NCBI RefSeq assembly: GCF_036053395.1
Contig: NZ_CP107942.1
Location: forward strand, 8,891,001 to 8,955,000
Reading direction: 5' to 3'
Length of the DNA: 64,000 nt
Source of the DNA: Actinoplanes sp. NBC_00393
Lineage (GTDB): Bacteria > Actinomycetota > Actinomycetes > Mycobacteriales > Micromonosporaceae
Every line of letters starts with the position of its first letter. Within the stretch, counting starts at the first letter, position 1. The notes beneath the pieces were generated by a model that searched no databases, was not told the origin of the DNA, and saw only the letters and a list, made by a program, of their open reading frames with translations. Below, piece by piece: positions 9,131 through 17,744 of the stretch. A program made the translations under genes and the position numbers.

Positions 9131-9285
9131 CGCAAGCGCGCGAGAGGGCAGGCGGAGGGGCGCGCGGAGCTCCCGGGGTCGTGCATCTCCGGCCTGGGCG
9201 TTCGGGCTGGGTGGCACGCTGCCGCGGAGGGCAGGCCGCGCTCGTGGGTATGGCCGGGTCGGCCCGAAGGCCGGGCCGACCGGAA

Positions 9286-9475
9286 TGGTTGACCAGCGGA
9301 GAAGGCCGGGCCGACCGGAATGGTTGACCAGTGGAGAAGGCCGGGCCGGAGTGGTTGGCCAGTGGAGAAGGCCGGGCCGGAGTGGTTGGCCAGTGGAGAA
9401 GGCCGGGCCGGAGTGGTTGGCCAGTGGAGAAGGCCGGGCCGGAGTGGTTGGCCAGTGAAGAAGGCCGGGCCGAGC
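9286..9475. repeat. 31-bp tandem repeat, about six copies
   Basis: TGGTTG begins at 9286, 9321, 9352, 9383, 9414 and 9445: one 35-bp step and then four exact 31-bp steps. Each unit includes CCAGTGGAGAAGGCCGGGCC. It ends just before the serC stop codon on the opposite strand. Confidence 0.9.
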
Positions 9476-9534
9476 GGAGTGGCTGGCCGAGTGGAGTGGC
9501 CGGCCGACTGGTGGCCGGCCGGGGAAGTGGGTGG

Positions 9535-10659
9535 TTAGAGGCGCTCTGCGACGTAGTCGATGCAGGCGGTGAGGGCGGTCACGTCGGAGGGGTCGACGGT
9601 GGGGTAGAGGGCGATGCGCAGCTGGTTGCGGCCCAGCTTGCGGTACGGCTCGGTGTCCACGATGTCGTTGGCGCGCAGGATCTTGGCGATGGCGGCCGCG
9701 TCGATGTGGTCGGCGAAGTCGATGGTGGCGACGGCGGCGGAGCGGAGTGCGGGGTCCGTCACGAAAGGCTCGGCGTATGAGGAGCGGTCGGCCCAGCCGT
9801 AGACGGCGGCGGCGCTCTCGGCGCTGCGCTTGACGGCCCAGGAGAGGCCGCCCTGCGCGTTCATCCAGTCGACCTGTTCGGCGGCGAGGAAGACGGTGGC
9901 CAGGGCGGGCGTGTTGTACGTCTGCTCCAGCCGGGACTGCTCGATGGCGGTGACCAGGTCCAGGAACTGCGGGATGTACCGGCCGCTCGACTTGATCTCG
10001 AAGGCCCGGTCGATCGCGGCGGGGGACATCAGGGCCAGCCAGATGCCGCCGTCGGAGCCGAGCGCCTTCTGCGGGGCCAGGTAGTAGACGTCGGTCTCGC
10101 GCAGGTCGACGTCGAGGCTGCCGCCGCCCGAGGTGGCATCGGTGAGCAGGAGTGCGCCGGGGTCGGCGCCCTCGACGCGGCGGACCGGGACGGCGACGCC
10201 GGTGGAGGTCTCGTTCTGCACGCTGGCGTACACGTCGACGCCCGCCTCGGCGGTCAGGAACGCGGCCTGCCCGCCCGGCGCCCGGTGCACGGTGGGCTGG
10301 TCGAGGAACGGCGCGTCGGCGACGGCCTTGACGAACTTGGCGCCGAACTCGCCGAACTCGGCGAACTGAGCCTTCTGCCGGACCAGGCCGAACGCGGCGA
10401 CCTCCCAGAACGCGCTGGTGCCGCCGTTGGACAGGACCACCTCGTAGCCGTCCGGCGCGGAGAAGAACTCGGCGAGACCCCGGCGCAGGCGGGCGACCTG
10501 CTCCTTCACCGTCTTCTGCCGGTGGGAGGTGCCCATGAAGGTCCGGGAGACGGCGGAGAGCGCCTCGACACCCTCTGGCCGGACCTTGCTCGGCCCGGAG
10601 CCGAACCGGCCGTCGACGGGCTTGATCGTGTCGGGGATCCTCAAGTCAGCCACGGTCAC
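9535..10659 (-). CDS. serC: Phosphoserine transaminase
   Basis: 374 residues, class V aminotransferase fold. It makes 3-phosphoserine from 3-phosphohydroxypyruvate with glutamate in serine synthesis and also serves vitamin B6 synthesis in some bacteria. DGRFGSGPSKVR at residues 16-27 and LSNGGTSAFWE are typical, and K198 in YLAPQKALGSDGG is the PLP-binding lysine. This actinobacterial form resembles mycobacterial SerC. Its GTG start overlaps the citrate synthase stop (GTGA), so the two are translationally coupled. Downstream lies the repeat-filled gap. Confidence 0.94.
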   Translation of the reverse strand: MTVADLRIPDTIKPVDGRFGSGPSKVRPEGVEALSAVSRTFMGTSHRQKTVKEQVARLRRGLAEFFSAPDGYEVVLSNGGTSAFWEVAAFGLVRQKAQFAEFGEFGAKFVKAVADAPFLDQPTVHRAPGGQAAFLTAEAGVDVYASVQNETSTGVAVPVRRVEGADPGALLLTDATSGGGSLDVDLRETDVYYLAPQKALGSDGGIWLALMSPAAIDRAFEIKSSGRYIPQFLDLVTAIEQSRLEQTYNTPALATVFLAAEQVDWMNAQGGLSWAVKRSAESAAAVYGWADRSSYAEPFVTDPALRSAAVATIDFADHIDAAAIAKILRANDIVDTEPYRKLGRNQLRIALYPTVDPSDVTALTACIDYVAERL

Positions 10660-11762
10660 ACATTATGCGCGAGGTGACTCCAGCCCTCGACCTCCTGCGG
10701 CTTGCGGGGCGCCGGTCCCACATAGTGGAGGCTGGGTCGCAGGATCCGGCCGAACCGTTTCTGCTCCAGGATGTGCGCGCTCCACCCGGCCACCCGGGCG
10801 CAGGTGAACATCGAGGTGAACATGTGTGCCGGGACCTCGGCGAAGTCGAGCACCACGGCGGCCCAGAAGTCGACGTTGGTCCACAGGTCCTGGTCCGGCC
10901 GGCGCTCGCGGAGCTCGGTCAGCGCGGCCGTCTCCAGGGCGGCGGCCACCTCGTAGCGCGGGGCGCCGAGGTCCTTGGCGATCCGGCGCAGCACCCGGGC
11001 CCGGGGGTCCTCGGCCCGGTAGACCCGGTGGCCGAAGCCCATCAGCCGCTCACCGCGGTCCAGGACATCCTTCACGTACGACGTGGCGTCGCCGCTGCGC
11101 TCCACAGCCTCGATCATGTGCAGCACCCGGGTGGGCGCTCCGCCGTGCAGGGGACCGGAGAGCGCGCCGATCCCGGAGGAGACGCAGGCCGCGGTGTCCG
11201 CCCCGGTGGAGGCCACGATCCGGGCGGTGAAGGTGGACGCGTTCAGCCCGTGCTCGGCGGCCGAGATGAAATACGCGTCGACGGCTTTCACGTGGCGCGG
11301 GTCCGGCTCGCCCCGCCAGCGGCGCATGAACCGCTCCACGATGGTCTCGGCCTTGTCGATGTCCTTCTGAGGGACGGCCGGCAGACCCAGACCGCGGGCC
11401 GCCTGGGCCACGAAGGAGAGCGCGGTCACCGAGACCCGGGCCAGGTCGGAGCGGGCCTGCTCGTCGGTGATGTCGAGCATCTGGGACAGCCCCCAGTAGG
11501 GCGCCAGCATCGCGACCGCCGACTGCACGTCCACCCGGATGTCACCGGAGTGGACCGGCACCGGGAACGGCTCGGCCGGCGGCAGCCCGGGACCGAACTT
11601 GCCGTCGACCAGCAGGCCCCAGACATCGCCGAAGGAGACCTGGCCGATCAGGTCCTCGATGTCGACGCCGCGGTACCGCAGCGCGCCACCGTCCCGATCG
11701 GGCTCGGCGATCTCGGTCTCGAAAGCGACGACGCCTTCGAGGCCCGGCTTGAAGTCGGACAC
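10656..11762 (-). CDS. Citrate synthase (short type 2)
   Basis: 368 residues. It condenses acetyl-CoA and oxaloacetate to citrate. Catalytic regions are present: EHGLNASTFTARIVAST with the first histidine, GPLHGGAPTRVL, MGFGHRVYRAEDPRA with the second histidine, and NVDFWAAVVLDF for the aspartate region. The short length matches the accessory actinobacterial citrate synthase rather than the 430-residue main enzyme. GTG 11762 follows CAGGGAG. It overlaps serC by four bases. Confidence 0.9.
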   Translation of the reverse strand: MSDFKPGLEGVVAFETEIAEPDRDGGALRYRGVDIEDLIGQVSFGDVWGLLVDGKFGPGLPPAEPFPVPVHSGDIRVDVQSAVAMLAPYWGLSQMLDITDEQARSDLARVSVTALSFVAQAARGLGLPAVPQKDIDKAETIVERFMRRWRGEPDPRHVKAVDAYFISAAEHGLNASTFTARIVASTGADTAACVSSGIGALSGPLHGGAPTRVLHMIEAVERSGDATSYVKDVLDRGERLMGFGHRVYRAEDPRARVLRRIAKDLGAPRYEVAAALETAALTELRERRPDQDLWTNVDFWAAVVLDFAEVPAHMFTSMFTCARVAGWSAHILEQKRFGRILRPSLHYVGPAPRKPQEVEGWSHLAHNV

Positions 11763-11905
11763 GGCACTCCCTGAGGAAGCGGGTTTGCGGTGGGTGATTC
11801 ATCTTGCCCGCCGGGTAACCGCGCGGTCGACCCGTGGCGATTGTGCTCTCAATGACACCCATCCTGGTTCACCTGACTCTTCGGGCGGGGCGACTTAACG
11901 TCGTT

Positions 11906-11947
11906 GCATCCGAATCGAGAACTGTGGCATCCGACTCGAGAACTGGA
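11906..11947 (+). repeat. 21-bp tandem duplication in the pdxH leader
   Basis: GCATCCGAATCGAGAACTGTG is followed directly by a near-identical copy whose last bases supply the GGAG used by ATG 11954. It looks like a recent duplication of the leader that created or kept the ribosome-binding site. Confidence 0.75.
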
Positions 11948-11953
11948 GCGCGC

Positions 11954-12607
11954 ATGACTGCCGAGGCACCGTCGCCCGCCGAAATGCGCCGGGACTACAC
12001 GAGCTGGGCGCCGTTGCTGGAGGACGGGCTGGCCGCGGACTGGGCCGGGCAGTTCGCCGCCTGGTTCGCCGACGCGGCGGCCTTCGGCCTGCCGGAACCC
12101 AACGCGATGATCGTGGCCACGGCGGACGGGCAGGCGCGACCGTCGGCTCGCACGGTTCTTCTCAAGGGGTACGACGCGGACGGTTTCGTCTTTTTCACGA
12201 ACTATGAGTCGCGCAAGGGTGTCGAGCTGGCCGCGAACCCGTACGCGAGTCTGGTCTTCCCCTGGTTCCCGATGCAGCGTCAGGTGATCGTGGCCGGCGC
12301 GGTGGAGCGGGTCACCCGGGCCGAGACCGAGGAGTATTTCGCTTCGCGGCCGCGCGGTTCGCAACTCGGCGCCTGGGCGAGTCCGCAGTCGCGGGTGCTG
12401 CCCGGCCGGGAGGCGGTGGAGGCCGGCTGGGAGGAGGTGGCCGATCGGTTCGCTGACGGACCGGTCCCCGCGCCACCCCATTGGGGCGGATTCCGGGTGG
12501 TTCCGGAGACGGTCGAGTTCTGGCAGGGGCGGAGCAGCCGGCTGCACGATCGGTTGCGCTTCCGGCGTACCGATGCGGGTTGGGTTGTGGAAAGGCTGGC
12601 TCCTTGA
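11954..12607 (+). CDS. pdxH: Pyridoxamine 5'-phosphate oxidase
   Basis: 217 residues, FMN-binding split-barrel. It oxidises pyridoxamine or pyridoxine phosphate to PLP. Characteristic segments are MRRDYTSWAPLLE, PNAMIVATADGQARPSARTVLLKGYD, GFVFFTNYESRKG, LVFPWFPMQRQVIVAGAVERV, SQLGAWASPQS and the C-terminal WQGRSSRLHDRLRF with VERLAP. ATG 11954 has GGAG seven bases upstream. It is divergent from citrate synthase, and its stop overlaps the start of the MFS gene. Confidence 0.96.
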   Translation: MTAEAPSPAEMRRDYTSWAPLLEDGLAADWAGQFAAWFADAAAFGLPEPNAMIVATADGQARPSARTVLLKGYDADGFVFFTNYESRKGVELAANPYASLVFPWFPMQRQVIVAGAVERVTRAETEEYFASRPRGSQLGAWASPQSRVLPGREAVEAGWEEVADRFADGPVPAPPHWGGFRVVPETVEFWQGRSSRLHDRLRFRRTDAGWVVERLAP

Positions 12608-13890
12608 GCCAGGAGGTGGAGAAGGAGCCGAAATCCTGGATGATCGACACCCGCCCGCTGCGGGTGCCGACGTTCCGGCGCACCTGGATCGGCAACGGGG
12701 CTTCGTACTTCGGGTTCCAGTTCACCGCGGTGGCCGTACCGGTGCAGATGTTCGCCATCACGGACTCGCCCACCTGGGTGGGCCTGCTGGGGGTGGCCGG
12801 GCTCGTCCCGTTGCTGATCTTCGGCCTGTGGGGCGGCGCGGTCGCCGATGTGGTGGACCGGCGCCGGCTGCTGCTGGCCAGTTCGGTGCTCACCTGGCTG
12901 ACCACCTGCGCCCTGCTGGCGCAGGCGCTGCTCGGGGTGCGTAGCGGCCACCTGCTGTTGCTTCTCACCGCGGTGCAGTCGGCCGGGTTCGCGATCAGCT
13001 CGCCGGCCCGGCAGGCGATCATCCCGCGGATCGTCCCGGCGGCCCTGGTGCCGGCCGCCAACACGCTGAACTACACGACCACTACGGCCGGCGGAGTGCT
13101 CGGCCCGCTTGCGGCCGGCCTGATCATGGGGATCTGGTCGACCGGCGCCGGTGTGGTGGTGGCCTATGCCCTGGACGCGCTGCTCTTCACGGTCACCTTC
13201 TGGGCCACCTGGCGGCTGCCGGCGATCCCGCCGATCGAGCACGTGGCGGGCGAGGAGAAGCCGACGGCCGGTCTGCGTGGCATCGCCGTCGGCCTGAAGT
13301 ACCTGGTCACCCAGCCGGTACTGCTGCTCTCCTTCGCGATCGACCTGATCGCCATGGTGTTCGCGATGCCCCGGGCGCTGTTCCCGGCGGTGGCCGAGGA
13401 ACAGTTCGGCGGTGGCGCCGCGGTGGGCTGGCTGTACAGCGCCATCGCGATCGGCTCGGTGCTCGGCGGGCTCACCTCGGGCTGGATCGGCCGGGTCGGC
13501 CGGCAGGGGCTGGCGCTGGTGGTGGCGGTGGTCGCGTGGGGAGTCGCGATCGGCTTCTCCGGCCTGGCGAACTCGCTCTGGCTGATGGTGCTGCTGCTCG
13601 CGGTCGCCGGCGCCGCGGACCTGGTGAGCGCCGTCTACCGGCAATCGATCATGCAGACCTTCGCGCCGGACCGGCTGCGCGGACGACTGCAGGGCGTCTT
13701 CACCGTGGTGGTGGCCGGTGGTCCCCGGCTGGGTGACCTGCGGGCCGGCGCGACCGCCGACCTGACCAGCGTGACCGCCTCCTGGGCCGGCGGCGGGTTC
13801 GCGGCGGCGGGCCTGGCCGTGCTGCTCGCTGCGGCTTCCCCGGCGCTGATCCGATACCGGCCCGATCGGGACGGATCCGAGGACCGATAG
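12604..13890 (+). CDS. MFS transporter (MFS_3 exporter type)
   Basis: 428 residues, about 12 helices. DTRPLRVPTFRRTWIGNGASYFG precedes the first helix; LWGGAVADVVDRRRLLL is the loop 2-3 motif, ISSPARQAIIPRIVP follows helix 5, and QTFAPDRLRGRLQGVFTVVVAGGPRLGDLRAG lies in the C-half. TTG 12604 overlaps the pdxH stop as TTGA and gives an N-terminus like that of homologues; ATG 12640 is the alternative. The coupling with pdxH is unusual, and the substrate is unknown. Confidence 0.82.
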   Translation: MSQEVEKEPKSWMIDTRPLRVPTFRRTWIGNGASYFGFQFTAVAVPVQMFAITDSPTWVGLLGVAGLVPLLIFGLWGGAVADVVDRRRLLLASSVLTWLTTCALLAQALLGVRSGHLLLLLTAVQSAGFAISSPARQAIIPRIVPAALVPAANTLNYTTTTAGGVLGPLAAGLIMGIWSTGAGVVVAYALDALLFTVTFWATWRLPAIPPIEHVAGEEKPTAGLRGIAVGLKYLVTQPVLLLSFAIDLIAMVFAMPRALFPAVAEEQFGGGAAVGWLYSAIAIGSVLGGLTSGWIGRVGRQGLALVVAVVAWGVAIGFSGLANSLWLMVLLLAVAGAADLVSAVYRQSIMQTFAPDRLRGRLQGVFTVVVAGGPRLGDLRAGATADLTSVTASWAGGGFAAAGLAVLLAAASPALIRYRPDRDGSEDR

Positions 13891-13893
13891 TGT
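13888..13893 (+). promoter_or_regulatory. -10 box TAGTGT overlapping the MFS stop
   Basis: TAGTGT at -13 to -8 of ATG 13901 shares its TAG with the stop codon of the preceding gene. It may give the epimerase gene its own leaderless transcript. Confidence 0.35.
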
Positions 13894-13900
13894 CGCGGGT

Positions 13901-14821
13901 ATGAGCGCAGAGTCAGCCGCGAAGTCCGGCGTCCAGTGGTCGATCGAGGCAGACGGCCACCGCGCCGTCCTGACCGAGGTCGGTGGCACGCTGCGGGCGT
14001 ATTCCGTCGACGGCGTCGAGCTGCTGGACGGCTTCGACACCGATGAGATCGCCCCGGGCTCGGCCGGCCAGATCCTCGCGCCCTGGCCCAACCGGATCCG
14101 CGACGGCCGCTACGTCTTCGAGGGCGTGGAGTACCAGCTGGCGCTCACCGAGCCGGCCCGGCACAACGCCATCCACGGCCTGGTCAACTGGTCCCGGTGG
14201 CGGCTCGCCGAGCAGGCCGCCGACGCGGTGACGCTGGAGTACGAACTGCCCGCGCAGGTCGGCTACCCGTGGTCGCTGCTGCTGCGTACCCGCTGGTCGG
14301 TCTCGGCCGACGGGCTCAAGTGCGTGCAGGAGGTCGTCAACACGTCCGAGGCGAACGCGCCCTGGGGGTATTCGGTACACCCGTACCTGCGGCTGCCCGG
14401 CGTGACTGTGGACGACACGGTGCTGCAGGTGCCGGCCAAGAGCCGCATCCTGGCCGACAACCGGCTGCTGCCGATCGGCGCGGTCAAGGTCACCGGCTCC
14501 GAGTTCGACTACGCCGAGCCGCGCCGGATCGGCGCCGCGGTGCTGGACGTCACGTTCGGCGACATCGAGTTCGACGGCGACGGGATCACCACGGTCACGT
14601 TGGCCGACTCGGGCTCGGACCGGCGGATCGTGGTCTGGGCCGACGAGAAGTTCCGGTACTGGCAGGTCTTCACCGGTGACACCCTGCACGGCGAGCGGCA
14701 CCGGCGGTCCGTCGCCGTCGAGCCGATGACGTGCCCGCCGGACGCGTTCCGTACCGGGCGGGACCTGGTCGTGCTCGAGCCCGGCCAGACCTGGACGACC
14801 TCCTGGGGCGTCCGCGCCTGA
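13901..14821 (+). CDS. Aldose 1-epimerase family protein
   Basis: 306 residues, galactose mutarotase-like beta-sandwich. ILAPWPNRIRDGRY, HNAIHGLVNWSRW and YSVHPYLRLPG give the substrate-binding arginine and histidines, and SVAVEPMTCPPDAFRTG carries the catalytic glutamate. It should interconvert anomers of hexoses or a related sugar. No ribosome-binding site is evident and a TAnnnT box lies at -13, so a leaderless start is possible. Its stop overlaps the nitroreductase start by one base. Confidence 0.88.
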   Translation: MSAESAAKSGVQWSIEADGHRAVLTEVGGTLRAYSVDGVELLDGFDTDEIAPGSAGQILAPWPNRIRDGRYVFEGVEYQLALTEPARHNAIHGLVNWSRWRLAEQAADAVTLEYELPAQVGYPWSLLLRTRWSVSADGLKCVQEVVNTSEANAPWGYSVHPYLRLPGVTVDDTVLQVPAKSRILADNRLLPIGAVKVTGSEFDYAEPRRIGAAVLDVTFGDIEFDGDGITTVTLADSGSDRRIVVWADEKFRYWQVFTGDTLHGERHRRSVAVEPMTCPPDAFRTGRDLVVLEPGQTWTTSWGVRA

Positions 14822-15423
14822 TGGAGTTCGACGAGGTGATCCGCCGGCGGCGGATGGTGCGCGGTTACGACCCGGACCGCCCGCTGCCGCCGGAACTGGT
14901 CGACAAGATCGTCCAGCACGGGCTGCGCGCGCCGTCGGCCGGCTTCTCCCAGGGCTGGAGTTTCCTGGTGCTCACCGCGCCGGAGGACCGGGAGCGGTTC
15001 TGGGCGGTCACCGCGTCCGGGGAGGGCGCGGCCGGCGGCTGGCTGCAGCGGATGAGCACCGCGCCGCTGGTCATCGTGGCGTTCTCCAACAAATCGGTCT
15101 ACCTGGACCGGTACGCCGAGTCCGACAAGGGCTGGACGGATCGGGACGAGGCGCGCTGGCCGGTGCCGTACTGGGACATCGACGCCGGGTTCGCCGCGCT
15201 GCTCATGCATCTCACCGCGGTGAACGAGGGTCTCGGATCGTGCTTCATCGGTTTGCCGGCCGCCACCGTGGGTGACTTCATGAGTGCCTTCGGTGTGCCG
15301 GACGAGTTCACCCCGATCGGTGCTCTCACGGTCGGCTACCGGGGCGCCGACAAGAGGTCTCCGTCACTACGTCGAGGGCACCGTCCGGTGGCCGACGTGG
15401 TGCATTATGGCCGATGGGCTTGA
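14821..15423 (+). CDS. Nitroreductase family protein (FMN-dependent)
   Basis: 200 residues. The N-terminus MEFDEVIRRRRMVRGYDPDRPLP and GLRAPSAGFSQGWSF are the FMN-binding signature of the NfsA/FRP fold; DAGFAALLMHLTAVNEGLGSCFIGLP and PIGALTVGYRGADKRSPSLRRGH complete it. It probably reduces quinones, nitro or halogenated compounds with NAD(P)H. ATG 14821 shares its A with the stop of the epimerase gene (TGATG), so translation is coupled. Confidence 0.9.
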   Translation: MEFDEVIRRRRMVRGYDPDRPLPPELVDKIVQHGLRAPSAGFSQGWSFLVLTAPEDRERFWAVTASGEGAAGGWLQRMSTAPLVIVAFSNKSVYLDRYAESDKGWTDRDEARWPVPYWDIDAGFAALLMHLTAVNEGLGSCFIGLPAATVGDFMSAFGVPDEFTPIGALTVGYRGADKRSPSLRRGHRPVADVVHYGRWA

Positions 15424-15482
15424 CCGGCTCGCGGCTACGCTGACAGGCGCGGGAACGTTTCTCACGGAAAGGGGCAGCCGCC

Positions 15483-15779
15483 GTGATTTTCAAAGCGGTC
15501 CGGGACGGAGCCCCGTACCCCGATCACCACACGACGCTGAAGGCGTGGGCGGAGATTCCGCCGCGCCCGATCCGGCTCGCCGATCTGATCACCACGAAAC
15601 GGGAGCTGGCGCTCGACAAGCTCCTCGCCGAGGACTCCACGTTCTACGGCGATCTCTTCCCGCACGTGGTCGAGTATCAGGGCGCGCTGTACCTCGAGGA
15701 CGGACTGCACCGGGCGCTGCGCGCGGCCCTGCAACAGCGCAATCAGATCCACGCCCGTGTATTGATCGTGGAGGACTGA
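15483..15779 (+). CDS. Conserved actinobacterial protein with a ParB/sulfiredoxin-like motif
   Basis: 98 residues, no membrane segment. KRELALDKLLAEDSTFYGDLFPHVV is followed by EYQGALYLEDGLHRALRAALQQR, where DGLHRAL resembles the D-G-x-H-R nucleotide-binding motif of ParB/sulfiredoxin-like proteins. The family is widespread in actinobacteria, usually as a single gene; its role is not known to me. GTG 15483 follows AAAGGGG with good spacing. It lies alone between the nitroreductase and acyl-CoA dehydrogenase genes. Confidence 0.7.
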   Translation: MIFKAVRDGAPYPDHHTTLKAWAEIPPRPIRLADLITTKRELALDKLLAEDSTFYGDLFPHVVEYQGALYLEDGLHRALRAALQQRNQIHARVLIVED

Positions 15780-15791
15780 GAGCACACCCAT

Positions 15792-15797
15792 TAGCTT
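15792..15797 (+). promoter_or_regulatory. -10 box TAGCTT for the acyl-CoA dehydrogenase gene
   Basis: TAGCTT at -12 to -7 of ATG 15804, with no ribosome-binding site between. Confidence 0.45.
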
Positions 15798-15803
15798 TAG
15801 TTG

Positions 15804-16979
15804 ATGGGAGCCCGACCGCTTGACCTGCTGGATCTTGACGAACTCCTGACCGACGACGAGCGCGATGCGCGGGCGACAGCCCGCCGAGTGGCCGACGATC
15901 ATGTACGTCCGGACGTGGCCGAGTGGTACGAGAACGGGGACGCCCCGGTCCGCCACCTGGCCGTCGAATTCGGCCGGGCCGGACTGCTGGGAATGCACCT
16001 CAAGGGGTACGGATGCGCCGGCTCATCCTCGGTGAGTCTCGGCCTCGCCTGCATGGAGTTGGAGGCTGCGGATTCCGGCATCCGCTCGCTGGTCTCCGTG
16101 CAGGGTTCCTTGGTGATGTACGCCATCTGGCGCTACGGCTCCGAGGAGCAGAGGGAACGGTGGCTGCCGGGGATGGCCGCCGGCCGGCTGCTCGGCTGCT
16201 TCGGCCTGGCGGAGCCGGAGCACGGCTCGGATCCGACCGGGATGTCCACCCGGGCCCGCCGCGACGGTGACGACTGGGTGCTCGACGGGGTCAAGACCTG
16301 GATCCTCAACGCTCCGATCGCCGACGTGGCGGTGATCTGGGCGAAGGCGGAGAAAGGGGTGACCGGGTTCGCCGTGCCGACCGACACGGCGGGGTTCGGG
16401 GTGCGGGAGATCGACCACAAGATGTCGCTGCGGGCGTCCAGCACCGGCGAGATCGTCCTGGACGGCGTCCGGCTGCCGGAAAGTGCCCGGCTGCCCGGGG
16501 TGCGCAGTCTGATGGCGCCGCTCTCCTGCCTGACCGAGGCGCGGCTCAGCATCATCTGGGGGGTGCTCGGGGCGGCCCGGGACTGCCTGGACACGGCGCT
16601 CGACTATGCGGGGCGCCGGGAGCAGTTCGGTCGGCCGATCGCGGGCTTCCAGCTCACCCAGGCGAAATTGGCCGACATGGCGCTGGAGCTGCAGAAAGGC
16701 TTCCTGCTTGCGCTACACCTCGGGCGGTTGCGGGACGCGGGGGACAAGCCGCTGCGGCCGGAGCAGGTCAGTATCGGGAAGCTGAACAACGTACGGGAAG
16801 CCATCAAGATCGCTCGGGAGTGCCGGTCGATCCTGGGCGGGAACGGGATCCTGCACGAGTACCCGGTGATGCGGCACGCGGCCAATCTGGAGAGCGTGCT
16901 GACGTACGAGGGGACGTCGGAGATCCACCAGCTGTCGATAGGCCAGAAATTGACTGGATTGAACGCTTTCGCACGCTGA
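15804..16979 (+). CDS. Acyl-CoA dehydrogenase, glutaryl-CoA dehydrogenase-like
   Basis: 391 residues, FAD flavoenzyme. CFGLAEPEHGSDPTGMSTRARRDGDDWVLDGVKTWI lies in the beta-domain, GAARDCLDTALDYAGRREQFGRPIAGFQLTQAKLADM in the C-terminal helices, and E369 in LTYEGTSEIHQLSIG is the expected catalytic base. The pattern and GILHEYPVMRHAANLE resemble glutaryl-CoA dehydrogenases, but the Arg that binds the glutaryl carboxylate was not verified. No ribosome-binding site is visible; TAGCTT at -12 suggests a leaderless message. Confidence 0.88.
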   Translation: MGARPLDLLDLDELLTDDERDARATARRVADDHVRPDVAEWYENGDAPVRHLAVEFGRAGLLGMHLKGYGCAGSSSVSLGLACMELEAADSGIRSLVSVQGSLVMYAIWRYGSEEQRERWLPGMAAGRLLGCFGLAEPEHGSDPTGMSTRARRDGDDWVLDGVKTWILNAPIADVAVIWAKAEKGVTGFAVPTDTAGFGVREIDHKMSLRASSTGEIVLDGVRLPESARLPGVRSLMAPLSCLTEARLSIIWGVLGAARDCLDTALDYAGRREQFGRPIAGFQLTQAKLADMALELQKGFLLALHLGRLRDAGDKPLRPEQVSIGKLNNVREAIKIARECRSILGGNGILHEYPVMRHAANLESVLTYEGTSEIHQLSIGQKLTGLNAFAR

Positions 16980-17017
16980 GTCTGGCTCACCGGATGCGAA
17001 TTGTCGTACCCCCTGCC

Positions 17018-17023
17018 TACCGT
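17018..17023 (+). promoter_or_regulatory. -10 box TACCGT for the DUF4230 gene
   Basis: TACCGT at -12 to -7 of ATG 17030; no ribosome-binding site precedes the start. Confidence 0.45.
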
Positions 17024-17029
17024 TGAGTC

Positions 17030-17740
17030 ATGGCAACCTCACCGGATGTCGACGAGCCCACCCGGGAGTACCCCGCTGTTCCGGAGGAGCGGCGGCCGAG
17101 CGGTTTCGCCCGGCTGCTGATCTTCGTCGGGTTCGTCTTCGCGCTGATCGTCCTCGCCTGCTTCGGGCTGCGCGCGATCAATGTGCTGCCCTCGTTCGAC
17201 AACCCGTTCGAGGACCGCACTGTCGACCGCAGCCAGCCCGTGCTGCTCCAGTCCATGCGCGACCTGCATCGCTACGTCGCGGCGGACGGCACCTTCCAGG
17301 TCATCGTCGACCTGCAGCAGGACAAGGAGAACATCCCCGACTTCCTGGTCAACCGGCGGACGCTGTTCGTCGGCTCCGGCACCGTCGAGGTTTATGTCGA
17401 TTTCAGCGAGCTGGCCGGCGACGCTCTCAAGATCGACGAGGCGAAGCAGTCGATCGAGCTGACCCTGCCGCCGCCGCAGCAGTCCACCGCCGCGCTCGAC
17501 ATGACCAAGAGCTATGTCGTGGCCGAGGAGCGAGGGCTGTTCGACCGGATCGGCGACGCGTTCGGCGAGGAGCCCAACAAGCAGCAGCGGGTCTATCAGC
17601 TGGCCCAGGAGCGGATCACCGAGGCCGCCCGGGCCAGCGGGTTGGATGAGCGGGCGAAGGAGAACACCCAGCGGATGCTGGAGAGCCTCTTCGCCCGCCT
17701 CGGCTACACGACCGTCACGGTGACGTTCGCCAACCCGTGA
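17030..17740 (+). CDS. DUF4230 domain membrane protein
   Basis: 236 residues. An acidic cytoplasmic N-terminus (residues 1-27) precedes one helix, LLIFVGFVFALIVLACFGL, and an extracytoplasmic domain with TFQVIVDLQQDKENIPDFLVNRRTLFVGSGTVEVYVDFSEL, matching DUF4230. The C-terminus RITEAARASGLDERAKENTQRMLESLFARLGY and VTVTFANP also fit. The function of the family is unknown; the topology suggests an envelope-anchored domain. It converges on the pspC gene four bases away. Confidence 0.75.
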   Translation: MATSPDVDEPTREYPAVPEERRPSGFARLLIFVGFVFALIVLACFGLRAINVLPSFDNPFEDRTVDRSQPVLLQSMRDLHRYVAADGTFQVIVDLQQDKENIPDFLVNRRTLFVGSGTVEVYVDFSELAGDALKIDEAKQSIELTLPPPQQSTAALDMTKSYVVAEERGLFDRIGDAFGEEPNKQQRVYQLAQERITEAARASGLDERAKENTQRMLESLFARLGYTTVTVTFANP

Positions 17741-17744
17741 TCCG

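Larger units (their letters stand above)
8225..9534. other. Gene-free 1.3-kb region of tandem repeats and hairpins
   Basis: No convincing gene lies between sepH and serC. The open frames here are low-complexity Arg/Gly/Ala or Pro/Arg strings that shift between frames from repeat to repeat. The region holds a 16-bp repeat (8575-8654), two GATCTTG-type hairpins (8671-8778), GC-rich 7- and 16-bp repeats (about 8783-9130) and a 31-bp repeat (9286-9475). The sepH promoter should be within 8225-8450. Confidence 0.7.

Noticed and set aside
8431..9186. Pro/Ala/Arg-rich frames in the repeat island
   Set aside because: Composition follows the DNA repeats and frames shift with non-multiple-of-three periods; not credible genes.
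9286..9475. CRISPR array
   Set aside because: The repeats are contiguous with no unique spacers, and no cas genes are present.
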